The notes below the pieces were generated by a model. That model had not been told where the DNA came from and did no database searches. It saw only the letters and a program-made list of their open reading frames with translations. From Prauserella aidingensis (GTDB taxonomy: Bacteria; Actinomycetota; Actinomycetes; Mycobacteriales; Pseudonocardiaceae), in contig NZ_JAMTCN010000038.1 of NCBI RefSeq assembly GCF_024171865.1, forward strand, positions 1 to 37,938: a stretch of 37,938 bases of DNA, written 5' to 3'. Shown here in pieces: positions 1 through 8,848 of this stretch (its first letter is position 1; each line of letters starts with the position of its first letter). The translations under genes were made by a program, and so were the position numbers.

Positions 1-287
1 ATCTCCCCGGCGGCGTTCAACTCGGCGAGTAGCTCCTGATGCAACCGGTCGAAGACCCCGAGCTCCTGCCAGTCCCGAAGCCGTCGCCAGCACGTCATCC
101 CGGAACCGAACCCCAGCTCCTGAGGCAGGTCCTCCCACCCGATCCCGGTGAACAACACGAACAGGATCCCCTGCAACACCTGCCGATCCGGCAACGGCTT
201 CGGCCCCGTCCGACTCGCCGGACGCACCGGCAACAACGGCCCTATCCGGGCCCACAACTCGTCCGACACGACCCACGGCGCAGCCAC
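1..287 (-). CDS. IS5-family transposase, N-terminal part, runs off the window
   Basis: The minus strand from a GTG at 287 reads through to base 1 without a stop, giving about 95 residues. The start VSDELWARIGPLLP, followed by a block like GWEDLPQELGFGSGMTCWRR, is the typical N-terminal helical region (DUF4096) of actinobacterial IS5-group transposases. The DDE catalytic domain would lie outside the window, so intactness cannot be judged. An upstream in-frame stop precedes the GTG. The element end should lie a short way above 287, where two copies of a 12-bp direct repeat and the word GAGCCCCTAACAG (read on minus) occur. It lies next to the hydantoinase genes with no functional link. Confidence 0.8.
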   Translation of the reverse strand, partial: MAAPWVVSDELWARIGPLLPVRPASRTGPKPLPDRQVLQGILFVLFTGIGWEDLPQELGFGSGMTCWRRLRDWQELGVFDRLHQELLAELNAAGE

Positions 288-360
288 ACCAAGATCATCT
301 CAAACCAAGATCATCAACCTGTTAGGGGCTCTAAACCACTGTCACAGTTTCCTTCAGCAG
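288..360. repeat. Probable outer end of the IS5 element
   Basis: ACCAAGATCATC occurs at 288-299 and again at 304-315, directly upstream of the transposase start, followed by AACCTGTTAGGGGCTC at 315-330. The terminal inverted repeat probably lies between 315 and 345, but the other end is outside the window, so it cannot be paired. Bases 331-499 contain no convincing gene. Confidence 0.4.
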
Positions 361-499
361 CCCCGAAGCCGAGAAACGACGCGAACGCGTAGATGACCGC
401 GGCCCCGATCGAACCACGCAGGCCGAAGAGCCCCCGGGCCGGCGAGCGGCACACCGTCGGCCCGGGGCCCGCGTCCAGGGGTGCAAGCCCCCGAGTCGG

Positions 500-2485
500 T
501 CAAGTCCAGTGTTGCGCCGTGCGGTGTACCAGCATCTCGCGGAACTGCCGGGTGGTGGTCGGGAACAGCTCACCGGTCCCCCAGTCGACGATGACGCCGT
601 ACTGCCGGACAAGGTCGAGCATGGACAGCTCACCGGAACGGTACCGAGCGGCAACGCTCTCGGGGTCGGACTGCAACCACCCCTTTCGTTCCCTCCGGAT
701 CTCGTCTCTGGCGAGTTCGGTTGCCGCTTGATCGAGCTCGTAGTGGTCGATCTCCGCGTCCACCGCGTGTACCACGACGCCGTAGTCCCGCTGCGCCCGC
801 TCCACCGACACGTAGCCGTCGACCACGTCCTCCAACACCTGCGAGGGGTCCCGCTCCAGTGGATCTCCGTAACCACCGCCGCCGGCCGACGGGCGGCCGA
901 AAGTGTCCCCGGATTCCACGGACACACCGGCGAAAACCGAACCGAGAAACCGTTCTTCCGGGGTGTTCTCGTTCATCCACACACCGTGCGGGATCGACGG
1001 GAGCCCACCTTCGATTCCCCAGGTGACCGATCGCGCACGGTCGCAACAGTAGGACATCACCGTCTTGTGGCAGTCGGTCAGCGTTCCCCCTTTGCGAACC
1101 CCGGATCCGCCCCTGTTCCGGCCGGGACCGGCCGAGTCGGTGATGAGCTCGTGCGCCGTGGTCAGCACCGGGTTCAGCCGTTCCTGACCCTCGAGTGGCT
1201 GTACCGCGAGGCCGACCCCGAAGATCGGCGATGTGGCACCGGATCCGTCGCGGTCGCTTCGGCCGCCCCAGCCGCCTGCCATCCAGTCGTACCACATGAA
1301 GTAGTCACGCTCGGCGGTCCGCGCGTCGTGTCCGCCGATGAGGAGGTACTCCAGGTTGTACGAGCACGCCATCGCCCGCTCCGGAACGATCCGCGACCAC
1401 AGCTCGAAGCCGGCGTTCATGATCTTCTCGTAGGGCCCTGAACAGAATCCGGTGACAGCGTGCGGCCAGCCGGCGTTGACCACCGTCCCTTCCGGGCCGA
1501 TATCGACGTCGATGGCGTTGTAGAAGCCGGAGTTGAGTGGAACATCCGGGAAGAAGGTCTTGGTACCGGCGATGATTCCGGAGAACGCGGTCCCGTATCC
1601 GGCGTTGAGGAAACTGGCCACCGTCGCGGCACTGCCGCTGAGGTCGTAGCTGACCTGATCACCGGAGATCGTCAGCCGGACCTGCACGGGCACGAGCCCT
1701 TCACCGTGCGCAGGATCGAAGTCGATGTAGTCCCGGGTGGTCCAGGTGCCGTCCGGCAGCTCGGCGACCCTGGTGCGCACGATTCGCTCGACGTAGTCTT
1801 GCACTTCCTGCATGGCCTCGACCACGTCGTGCTTGCCGTACTTTCCGACCAGCCGGTGCATCTCCCGTTCACACACGCCGGTCGCCTCGGCCTGAGCATG
1901 CAGGTCGCCGAGGCTGATGTCCGGCGATCTCGTGTTCGACACGAGCAGCTTGGCGACGTCCGCGATCAGTTCACCGCCGCGCCACACCCGCAGCGGTGTG
2001 ATCCGCAGCCCCTCACTGAAGTGGGTAGTGGCGTTGACGTCGAACGACCCGGGCACATTGCCGCCGATGTCAGCCCAGTGTCCCTTGTTCTGCGCGAACG
2101 CGATCAGCTCACCGTCGGCGAAGATCGGCCGGATGAAGCTGACATCGTTGAGGTGAGTCCCGCCCATGTACGGGCAGTTCACCGCGAACACGTCTCCCGG
2201 ATTGATGTCCGAGCCGAACTCCTCCAGTACCGCCTTGCACTGGAAGTGCAGCGTGCCGACGTGCGCGGCGAGGTCCTGGCTTCCCTGCATCACCGTGTTG
2301 CCCTGCGCGTCGCACAACGCGGATGAGAAGTCCCGTGCGTAGATGACGAACGAATAGCAGGTGCGGAGGATCTGCTCGGACATCAGGTCCACCGAGGTGG
2401 CGAAGGCGTTCTTGAGGACTTCGAAGGTGACAGGGTCCAGCTCGCGCCCCTGCGCCGCCGCGCGGGCCGTGGTCGTGTTGCTCAT
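500..2485 (-). CDS. hyuB: Hydantoinase B / 5-oxoprolinase B-type subunit
   Basis: A 661-residue protein of the HyuB family, the partner subunit of ATP-dependent N-methylhydantoinases, 5-oxoprolinases and acetone/acetophenone carboxylases, which hydrolyse or carboxylate small substrates in the cytosol. The family start LDPVTFEVLKNAF and the block CPYMGGTHLNDVSF are clear. Length is normal for the family (about 550-700). I start it at the ATG at 2485 (MSNTTTARAA) because GGAGG lies at about 2490-2497 and this ATG overlaps the stop of the upstream hyuA gene as ATGA, a sign of translational coupling. A start 39 bases further upstream is possible but has no such support. The substrate cannot be read from sequence. 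Confidence 0.9.
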   Translation of the reverse strand: MSNTTTARAAAQGRELDPVTFEVLKNAFATSVDLMSEQILRTCYSFVIYARDFSSALCDAQGNTVMQGSQDLAAHVGTLHFQCKAVLEEFGSDINPGDVFAVNCPYMGGTHLNDVSFIRPIFADGELIAFAQNKGHWADIGGNVPGSFDVNATTHFSEGLRITPLRVWRGGELIADVAKLLVSNTRSPDISLGDLHAQAEATGVCEREMHRLVGKYGKHDVVEAMQEVQDYVERIVRTRVAELPDGTWTTRDYIDFDPAHGEGLVPVQVRLTISGDQVSYDLSGSAATVASFLNAGYGTAFSGIIAGTKTFFPDVPLNSGFYNAIDVDIGPEGTVVNAGWPHAVTGFCSGPYEKIMNAGFELWSRIVPERAMACSYNLEYLLIGGHDARTAERDYFMWYDWMAGGWGGRSDRDGSGATSPIFGVGLAVQPLEGQERLNPVLTTAHELITDSAGPGRNRGGSGVRKGGTLTDCHKTVMSYCCDRARSVTWGIEGGLPSIPHGVWMNENTPEERFLGSVFAGVSVESGDTFGRPSAGGGGYGDPLERDPSQVLEDVVDGYVSVERAQRDYGVVVHAVDAEIDHYELDQAATELARDEIRRERKGWLQSDPESVAARYRSGELSMLDLVRQYGVIVDWGTGELFPTTTRQFREMLVHRTAQHWT

Positions 2486-4527
2486 CGGGAGGCCTCCGAG
2501 ACGTGGATGCGGATGTTCAGCCACTCGTCGATCACCGCGGGAGTTCCCGGTGGGATGACCGTCGTGGAGTCGAGCTGCTCGACCACCGCGGGACCGGAGA
2601 TGTGGGTTCCGGCCGCCAGCTGCTCACGGTCGTATACCGGGGTGTCGACCCTGCCCTTGCACTCCTCGAAGTAGGTGCGTCGGTGTGCGATCGGCTCCGG
2701 CGGGTCCTGTTCGACCGTGTCACGACGTGGGAACGACGGTTTCGGAGTGGTTCCGGTCGCGCGGAGCAACAGCTGATACAGCTCGACCGGCGTATCGTCC
2801 CTGCGGAACGAGTACTCTCGCTCGTGCTGCTCGTGGAACTGCTCGACCGCCTCGGCCAGTGCCTCCGGTCCGGACGAGATCGGCACGGTCAGCGAACGCC
2901 ACTGCCCCGAGTACCGCATGCTGATGGACCGCTCCAACAGTATGTCGGATTCGGACACTCCCTCACGCCGCAGTCGTTCCGTGGCGTCGGATTCGAGTCT
3001 GCCGAACTCCGACTCCAGCGCGTCCACATCTGCGGTGGACGACTCGGCTTGGAACATGGTGGTCAGGTCGTGGCGAATGTCGACCAGCAGACAGCCCTGC
3101 GCGGAGGTGATGCCCGGGTGACGCGGCACCACGACCACCGGGATCGACAGCTCCTTGGCCAGCGCCGCCCCATGCAGGCCACCAGCCCCGCCGAAGACCA
3201 CGAGCGCGAAATCTCGCGGGTCGTAGCCGCGCCTGATGGAGATCAGGCGCACGGCGTCGGCCATGTTCGCGTTCGCTACCTGGAGCACGTCGCTGGCTGC
3301 CTCGTCCAGCTCGAGGCCGAGCGGCTCGGCGATCTGCCCGGCAATGGCGTGCTCGGCAGCCGTACGGTCCAGGCTCATGGCACCGCCCACCAACTCGGTG
3401 CCGAGGCGGTCGAGCCCGAGGCTGGCGTCGGTGTTCGTCGGTTCCTTGCCGCCCAGCTGGTAACAGGCCGGGCCGGGGTCGGCGCCCGCCGAGGCCGGCC
3501 CGTTGCGCAACGAACCCGCCTCGTCAAGCCAGGCGAGTGAGCCACCGCCCGCGCCGATGGTGAGCACCTCGATGCTCGGGAAGCAGATCGGGAAACCGTA
3601 CTCGACGTGCCATTCCTTGGTCCGCCGGATCTCATTGTTGTGCACGAGCGAGATGTCGGTGCTCGTACCGCCCATGTCCAGGCCGATCGCGTTGCCGTAG
3701 CCGCACCGCTCGGCCAGATCGCGCACCGCGATCGCACCCACGGCAATGCCGGACGCGGCCAAGCGCACCGGGTAACGCTGCGCCATCGTCGGTGTCATCG
3801 AACCGCCGCCGGAGTGCAGCAACAACAGATCGCCGTCGTAACCGCCGTCGGACAGCTCGCCTTCGAGCTCGTTGACGTAGCCGCTCACCAGGGGGCCAAG
3901 GACGGTGTTGGCGACCGTTGTCGAGAACCTGTCGTACTCGAAGATCTCCGGCAGGATCTCGCTGGAGGTGGACACCGAAACGCCCGGCAGTTCCTCAGCG
4001 AGGATCTCCTTCATCCGCTGCTCGTGGCCCGCATTGGCGTAGGAATTGATGAACCCGATCGCAACCGTCTCGACACCCTTGCGCCGCAACACGCGTGCGA
4101 CCTGCCGGGCCTCGTTCTCGTCCAGCGGCGTCACCACGTCACCGACGTAGTTCACCCGCTCCGTCACCTCGTATCGGTCGCGACGCCGAATGTAGGGCGG
4201 ACCGACATCCTTGTACGCATCCCATAGGTCGGACTTCGTGCCGTTGCGGATCTCCAGCACGTCCCGGAAGCCACGAGTGGTCACCATGGCTGCCTTCGGG
4301 AACCGCCTGGTGATCAACGCGTGGGTGGCGACCGTGGTGCCATGTGAGAGCAGTGCCACCTGGCTGAGGTCCACGTTCGCGGCGCGAATGCCTTCCAGTA
4401 CCGCACGCATCGGGTTGTCCGGCGTCGACGACACCTTGGCGACCGTCGTTGACGCAGTGTCGGTGTCGAACACGCACACATCGGTGAACGTCCCGCCGAC
4501 GTCCACTGCCACTCGGTGTTTTCGCAC
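2482..4527 (-). CDS. hyuA: Hydantoinase A / 5-oxoprolinase A-type subunit
   Basis: A 681-residue HyuA-family protein, the ATP-binding half of the HyuAB complex. Phosphate-binding signatures of the ASKHA fold are visible: DVGGTFTD at residues 9-16, SHGTT at 61-65 and GLDMGGTSTD near 282-291, followed by GAGGGSLAW. The reaction class is ATP-dependent opening of a cyclic amide (hydantoin, oxoproline) or a related carboxylation. The specific substrate is unknown. The gene heads a two-gene minus-strand operon with hyuB (4-bp overlap). Its start lies about 96 bp from the divergent PucR-type regulator, which is the likely controller. No damage is seen. Confidence 0.9.
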   Translation of the reverse strand: MRKHRVAVDVGGTFTDVCVFDTDTASTTVAKVSSTPDNPMRAVLEGIRAANVDLSQVALLSHGTTVATHALITRRFPKAAMVTTRGFRDVLEIRNGTKSDLWDAYKDVGPPYIRRRDRYEVTERVNYVGDVVTPLDENEARQVARVLRRKGVETVAIGFINSYANAGHEQRMKEILAEELPGVSVSTSSEILPEIFEYDRFSTTVANTVLGPLVSGYVNELEGELSDGGYDGDLLLLHSGGGSMTPTMAQRYPVRLAASGIAVGAIAVRDLAERCGYGNAIGLDMGGTSTDISLVHNNEIRRTKEWHVEYGFPICFPSIEVLTIGAGGGSLAWLDEAGSLRNGPASAGADPGPACYQLGGKEPTNTDASLGLDRLGTELVGGAMSLDRTAAEHAIAGQIAEPLGLELDEAASDVLQVANANMADAVRLISIRRGYDPRDFALVVFGGAGGLHGAALAKELSIPVVVVPRHPGITSAQGCLLVDIRHDLTTMFQAESSTADVDALESEFGRLESDATERLRREGVSESDILLERSISMRYSGQWRSLTVPISSGPEALAEAVEQFHEQHEREYSFRRDDTPVELYQLLLRATGTTPKPSFPRRDTVEQDPPEPIAHRRTYFEECKGRVDTPVYDREQLAAGTHISGPAVVEQLDSTTVIPPGTPAVIDEWLNIRIHVSEASR

Positions 4528-4585
4528 GTCAGTACCTCTTCGTTGGTTGCTTCACCGACACACGATGAGGTCCACGTCACACTGG

Positions 4586-4595
4586 CACAATTGTG
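4586..4595. promoter_or_regulatory. Palindrome in the hyuA-pucR divergent promoter region
   Basis: CACAATTGTG is a perfect 10-bp palindrome in the only gap between hyuA (start 4527) and the regulator (start 4624). It lies about 60 bp upstream of hyuA and about 30 bp upstream of the regulator, where an operator for a dimeric regulator could sit. That it binds the neighbouring PucR protein is inference. A 10-bp palindrome can also occur by chance. Confidence 0.3.
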
Positions 4596-4623
4596 TGAGG
4601 TGAGAACAACGAGGTTGGAGACT

Positions 4624-6196
4624 GTGGACGCACACAAACGACGCGACGATGCGCCGGCGCCGGACGGCCGTTTCCGCCTGGTGGATCTCCTGGCCGAACA
4701 GCAGCTCGGCCTCAAGCTGGTTACCGACGGTGACCCCGACACTCCGATCTACGGCGCGCACCCGATCGAGATCGAGAACCCGTCCCGCTGGATGAAGCCG
4801 GGATGGCTGATGCTCACCACCGGAGCCCGGTTCGGCGGCCCGGTCAGCACTGCCGACCAGCAACGCGACCTGGTCAGAGAACTGCACTCGAGCGGCATGG
4901 CGGCGTTGGGGTTCGGAATCGGGTTGTCCATGGACACGGTCCCGACCGCGCTCCTCGACGAGGCGCACCGCTGCGACTTCCCGGTGCTGTCCGTGCCGCT
5001 GCAGACTCCGTTCCTGGAAATCATCGACGTGGTGAACCGGGCGACCCTCACGAAGGACATCTACCTGCTCCGCCGCACGATCAGCATTCAGGACTACCTG
5101 CTCGAATCGCTTGCCGAGCAAGACGCTCCGGCTGCTCTGGTCCACCGACTGGCCGAGCTGCTCCGCGGCACCGTGGTGCTCTACGACCAGTCCGGCACCG
5201 TCGTGGCATCCTCCGGGGTCGGCCCAACCCAGATCATCCGCGCGGAGATCGCCGGGAATCCCACCCAACGCAGACGATTCACGATCGGCCGATGGCACGT
5301 CGTCGCCGATCCGATCCGCACCGACACCGTGCTGCACTGGCTCGCCGTGGCGTCCCGCAGACGCTCAGTATCCGAAGATCTGGCCGAACCTGCGTTGGAG
5401 GCGGCACGGCGACTGATCGCGATGATCAGTACGCTCCCGCGAATCGGTCGCCGTGGAAAGTCGCCTGCGTCGAGCAGAGTTGATCCGCCTGGTGGTGGCC
5501 GGCAAACAGTCCGATGCCCAGTACATCTGGGATCGCCTCGAAATGCACCGGTTCCCACGCGGAAGCGAGCTGCGCCTGCTCGCGCTGACGGACACGAGCT
5601 GGAACCGCTCGGACGACGAGCGACTCAGCGACGTGGAACGCCTCGAACGAGCCGCACCCATGGAGCGTGCGGCGCTCGATACCGATGTGCGGTTGCTGCT
5701 CGGGGGCCATGCCTCGCAGATCGTGGGGCTGGTCGAGGCGGACGAAGCCGCGCTGCAGCAGTGGCTCGACGCGCTACCGGACACCGTGCGCTGTGGGATG
5801 AGCGAGCCGTTCACCGACCTCACCGTCGGCCCCGGCCGGCTACGGGAGGCCGAACTGGCCCTGGCCTCGGCCCTTCGCGGTGGGCGGCCCGTACTCCGGT
5901 TCGAGCAGATCGGCCTCGTCGACTGGCTGGTCGCAGGCCAGGATGCGACGTCGGTGCGCGAGAAGGCACGCCGAATACTCGCCCCGATCGCCGAGAACGA
6001 GGCGCTCATGGAAGCGATCACCGCGTACTTCGACTGCGATTGCGACATGCAACGGACCGCGCGCAAACTCGCCCTGCACCCGAACTCCGTGCGCTACCGC
6101 CTCAAGCGCGCCGGCACCGCGATCGGCTACGACTTCCGCTCCCTCACCGACCTCTCCGAACTGTCGTTGACCGTCCGGCTGCTACGCGAATCGTAG
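4624..6196 (+). pseudogene. PucR-family transcriptional regulator with a one-base frameshift
   Basis: The first part, from a GTG at 4624, encodes a PucR N-terminal ligand-sensing domain (FRLVDLLAEQQLGLKLV, then GLSMDTVPTALLDEAHR). The second part, in the +1 shifted frame from about 5440 to the TAG at 6196, encodes the middle domain and a C-terminal HTH_30 helix-turn-helix (ARKLALHPNSVRYRLKRAG). The frames join exactly if one C is removed from the CCC at 5436-5438, restoring TLRESVAVESRLRR. The combined protein of about 523 residues has normal PucR length. PucR proteins usually activate catabolic genes, so control of hyuAB is the likely role. GTG 4624 is preceded by AG-rich GAGGTTGGAG. The shift may be real inactivation or a homopolymer sequencing error, since the rest is well preserved. 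Confidence 0.85.
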
Positions 6197-6548
6197 ACTG
6201 ACTGGCCGGCTACATCGATCGTCACGATGCCTACGTGAGTCCTACCCAACGGTCAGTCGTCGGGCACAGTTCGTCGGCACCAGCCCGAAACACAGAGGGA
6301 GAACGGCCGGGCCCATGCGCGGCGAACGGGAACCAGCTAAGCCGGATATCATCGCCGACGGGATCAACCGTCCCTGGTGACGCAGGTCGGACTCCTCCGC
6401 TTCTGGGCGCCCGCCGGCCGATTTGGCCACGGAGTCGACGTTCTCGGGCGGGCCATCGACGAACTCCTAGACGGGCACGACCCGAGAGAGCTGAAGTACG
6501 CCGTTCTGCATCCGCAGGCCGCAGCCGATATCCTACTGAAGGTGCAGT
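6197..6548. other. Gene-poor stretch, possible 5' remnant of the next feature
   Basis: No intact gene is visible. On the plus strand, about 6408-6550 can be read as one frame ending LHPQAAADILLKVQ then stop. It lies directly before, and one frame off, the open stretch beginning at 6549, and may be its 5' part. Further upstream I see nothing recognisable. Confidence 0.3.
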
Positions 6549-6845
6549 GAAGGATTCAAACACATATTCGAGGACCCGGCGCAGGCCAACGAGGCGAAGT
6601 GGCGGCGCGGTGACTTCAGGAGCGTCACTCTCAGCGCAGCGCTTACGCGACTAGAGGAGACGGCCGATATCACGTGGTCGGCGAAGGAACGCAAAGCGCT
6701 GACGAATCTGGCGCGCGAACGCAGCAAGCTGCAGAACTTCGGATCCACGAGCAGCCACATAGTGGTCAGCAATCTCGCTGGCAAGGCCATGGAAGTCTTG
6801 TTCCGGTTCATCGTCGAACACTGTGTGGTTTCACCTGATCCTTGA
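6549..6845 (+). pseudogene. 3' remnant of an unrecognised gene
   Basis: An open frame of 98 codons, starting EGFKHIFEDPAQANEAKWRR and ending FIVEHCVVSPDP, has balanced amino-acid composition with many K, E, F and I. It looks like real coding sequence rather than a GC-rich shadow. It has no start codon near its 5' end: the preceding in-frame codon is a TGA four codons upstream, and the frame before it (ending at about 6550) seems to continue upward one base off. I do not recognise the family. It is probably the C-terminal part of a cytosolic protein broken by a frameshift and by the repeat or IS sequence that follows immediately. Its lower GC than the neighbours suggests a separate origin. Confidence 0.4.
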
Positions 6846-6875
6846 CGTTCCTGCCCCGGCTGATGCTTGACGTTC
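6835..6875. repeat. Two direct copies of a 16-bp repeat, possible IS end
   Basis: CTGATCCTTGACGTTC at 6835-6850 and CTGATGCTTGACGTTC at 6860-6875 differ by one base and are spaced 25 bp apart. Some IS21-type elements carry repeated copies of such words at their ends, so this could be an IS terminus left behind. No transposase is present next to it. The first copy runs across the end of the broken unknown gene. Confidence 0.4.
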
Positions 6876-6901
6876 GGGCTAGGAACCGTGGGCGCTTGTT
6901 G

Positions 6902-7064
6902 TCATCGCTCGTCCGGGCTTGTGGCCTGGGCGAGGAGGTCAGGGGTGAGCAGGGTCGAGGCGTCGAGGACTTCTAGGCCGACGGGCCGGTCGATCGTGGC
7001 CAGCAGGACACCGCCCCTCTCCTCGACGCGCACGGCGTCAGCGGTGTCAGCTCGGTTCTCCACG
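6902..7064 (-). pseudogene. N-terminal remnant of a crotonase (enoyl-CoA hydratase) gene
   Basis: A GTG at 7064 with GAGGAG just upstream starts VENRADTADAVRVEE. After a one-base shift near 7020 the frame reads GGVLLATIDRP, the typical first beta-strand of enoyl-CoA hydratase/isomerase proteins. The frame then ends at 6902, after about 54 codons instead of about 260. The remainder of the gene has been lost up to the repeat at 6835-6875. It lies downstream of the acyl-CoA ligase in the same direction, so it was probably the last gene of the beta-oxidation operon. The family call rests on a short motif. Confidence 0.4.
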
Positions 7065-7186
7065 GTGGGGCTCCTCAATCAGCGGTCGGCATCCACGGGG
7101 GCGGTCGGACCGGACGTTGAGCGCGGAACGCTTCGGCGCGCAGCGATCGCCCGCCGCGGGCCGCGGGGTCGTCGCCGTCGCCGTCG

Positions 7187-8746
7187 TCACGAGGCGGGTT
7201 CTTCTCGGAGCTGTCGGCGGAGGATCTTGCCGGATGCGGTCTTCGGGAGCTCTGGAAGGATGGTGACTCGTCGCGGAGCCTTGAACACGGCGATGCACTG
7301 CCGGCAGAACTCGATGAGCGTCGCCTCGTCGGTCGACTCACCGGGGCGCAGGGAGACGTACGCGACGACCTGCTCCCCGCGGTAGTCGTCAGGAACGCCG
7401 ACCACACCCGCTTCACTCACCGCCGGATGCCGCATGAGGACGTCCTCCACCTCGAGCGGCCAGACCTTGTAGCCACTGCTGACGATGAGGTCCTTGCTCC
7501 GGTCGATCAGGTATAGCCATCCGTCGTCGTCGAGGATTCCGATGTCGCCGGTGTGCATGCCCGACGGTCGGAACGCGACCTCGGTCTCCTCGCGGTTTCC
7601 CCAGTATCCTGCCGCCACCTGCGGCCCCCGGATCACGACCTCGCCGACCTCGCCGGCGGGTGACGCCTGATCCCTGTCGTCGCGGATCTCCACGGCGGTA
7701 CCCGCCACTGCGCAACCGACGGACAGCGCGCCGGTGCCGGGGTCGACCGGCGCCTGGCGGCCCTGTGGGGTCAGCGTCACCAGTGAGGAGGTCTCGGTGA
7801 GGCCGTAACAGTTTCGGATGTAGACGCCGGTCCGGTCCTGCCATCGCATCACCGTCGTCGGCGCGACGGGCGCCCCACCGGAGAGGCAGGTGCGCAGCGA
7901 CCGGACCTTGTCGGGCGTCAGGTCGGGCTGGTTCAGCAGGGCGGTGTAGATGGTGATCGCGGCGACCATGGACGTGGGGCGGTACCGCTCGATCCAGGTC
8001 AGCGCCATGGCCGGGTCGAACCGGTTCATCTGCACCAACGGGACATGGCAGTCCAGCGCCACCACCAGGTCCGCGACGAGACCGGTGATGTGGAAGCACG
8101 GGGCGATGCCCATGATCGCGTCCCCGGGTTCCGGCCGCAGCACCTCCCGCCAGAGTTGCCGCTCCACCGTGAGGTTGCGGTGCAGGATCATCGCGCCCTT
8201 GGGCGGGCCCGTCGTCCCGGAGGTGTAGACGAGCGCGGCGACATCCTCCCCCGCGCACTGTTCGGCACGGTCGAACGACGGCGGGCCATCGGACCCAGCC
8301 GTGGTCGTCAGGAAGTCCCAGGTTCCGCTCGACCTCGTCCGTTCGAGCCCGAGGGAGGTCGCCACCGCGGGATCGGCGTAGTCGGCGACCGACGTGGTGA
8401 GCGTGGAGATGTGTCCGAACTCCGCCAGCACCGGTTCGAGGGCCGTCGCATACAGATCGTCCAGGACGATGGCAGCCGACGGCCCGCAGTCCTCGACGAT
8501 GTGCCGCAGTTCGGCGGCCTTGTACATGGGGTTGACCGGCACCACCGTGGCGCCGAGACGCCACGCCGCCTGGCAGGCGATTACCGCCTGCGGCATGTTC
8601 TGCAGCTGGAGCAACACCCGGTCGTGGCTGCCGACGCCCTGCCCGGCCAGGAAGCCGGCGAGCGCGTGCGCTCCCGCGTCCACCTCGGCGCGGGTCAGGG
8701 TCCGCCCGAGGTAATGGATTGCAGCAGCTGCTGACTGCTCGGTCAT
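7187..8746 (-). CDS. Acyl-CoA synthetase (AMP-dependent ligase)
   Basis: A 519-residue ANL-superfamily ligase that would activate a carboxylic acid to its CoA thioester through an acyl-adenylate. The P-loop-like YTSGTTGPPKG is at residues 174-184. GYWG and TGDIG-type motifs follow, and the catalytic C-terminal lysine lies in KTASGKILRR (K507). The N-terminus is a little short: the GRTLT block begins at residue 14, where many relatives have 30 or more preceding residues. The ATG at 8746 nevertheless has a purine-rich AGGAGAAGGG upstream. It is the last intact gene of a minus-strand operon with two SDRs, thiolase and acyl-CoA dehydrogenase, so it probably starts beta-oxidation of a side chain or ring acid. 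Substrate unknown. Confidence 0.9.
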   Translation of the reverse strand: MTEQSAAAAIHYLGRTLTRAEVDAGAHALAGFLAGQGVGSHDRVLLQLQNMPQAVIACQAAWRLGATVVPVNPMYKAAELRHIVEDCGPSAAIVLDDLYATALEPVLAEFGHISTLTTSVADYADPAVATSLGLERTRSSGTWDFLTTTAGSDGPPSFDRAEQCAGEDVAALVYTSGTTGPPKGAMILHRNLTVERQLWREVLRPEPGDAIMGIAPCFHITGLVADLVVALDCHVPLVQMNRFDPAMALTWIERYRPTSMVAAITIYTALLNQPDLTPDKVRSLRTCLSGGAPVAPTTVMRWQDRTGVYIRNCYGLTETSSLVTLTPQGRQAPVDPGTGALSVGCAVAGTAVEIRDDRDQASPAGEVGEVVIRGPQVAAGYWGNREETEVAFRPSGMHTGDIGILDDDGWLYLIDRSKDLIVSSGYKVWPLEVEDVLMRHPAVSEAGVVGVPDDYRGEQVVAYVSLRPGESTDEATLIEFCRQCIAVFKAPRRVTILPELPKTASGKILRRQLREEPAS

Positions 8747-8848
8747 GACGATCCCTTCTCCTCTTCTCGGCTCTCGGGCGAGGGAGGGTTGGGCGAGGAT
8801 GCCGGACGACGATCTCTCCGATCACGTCGATGCGGTCGCGGCGGGTAC

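Noticed and set aside
509-1441. Plus-strand 310-codon frame opposite hyuB
   Set aside because: It is antisense to a gene with clear family motifs; no ribosome site or domain of its own.
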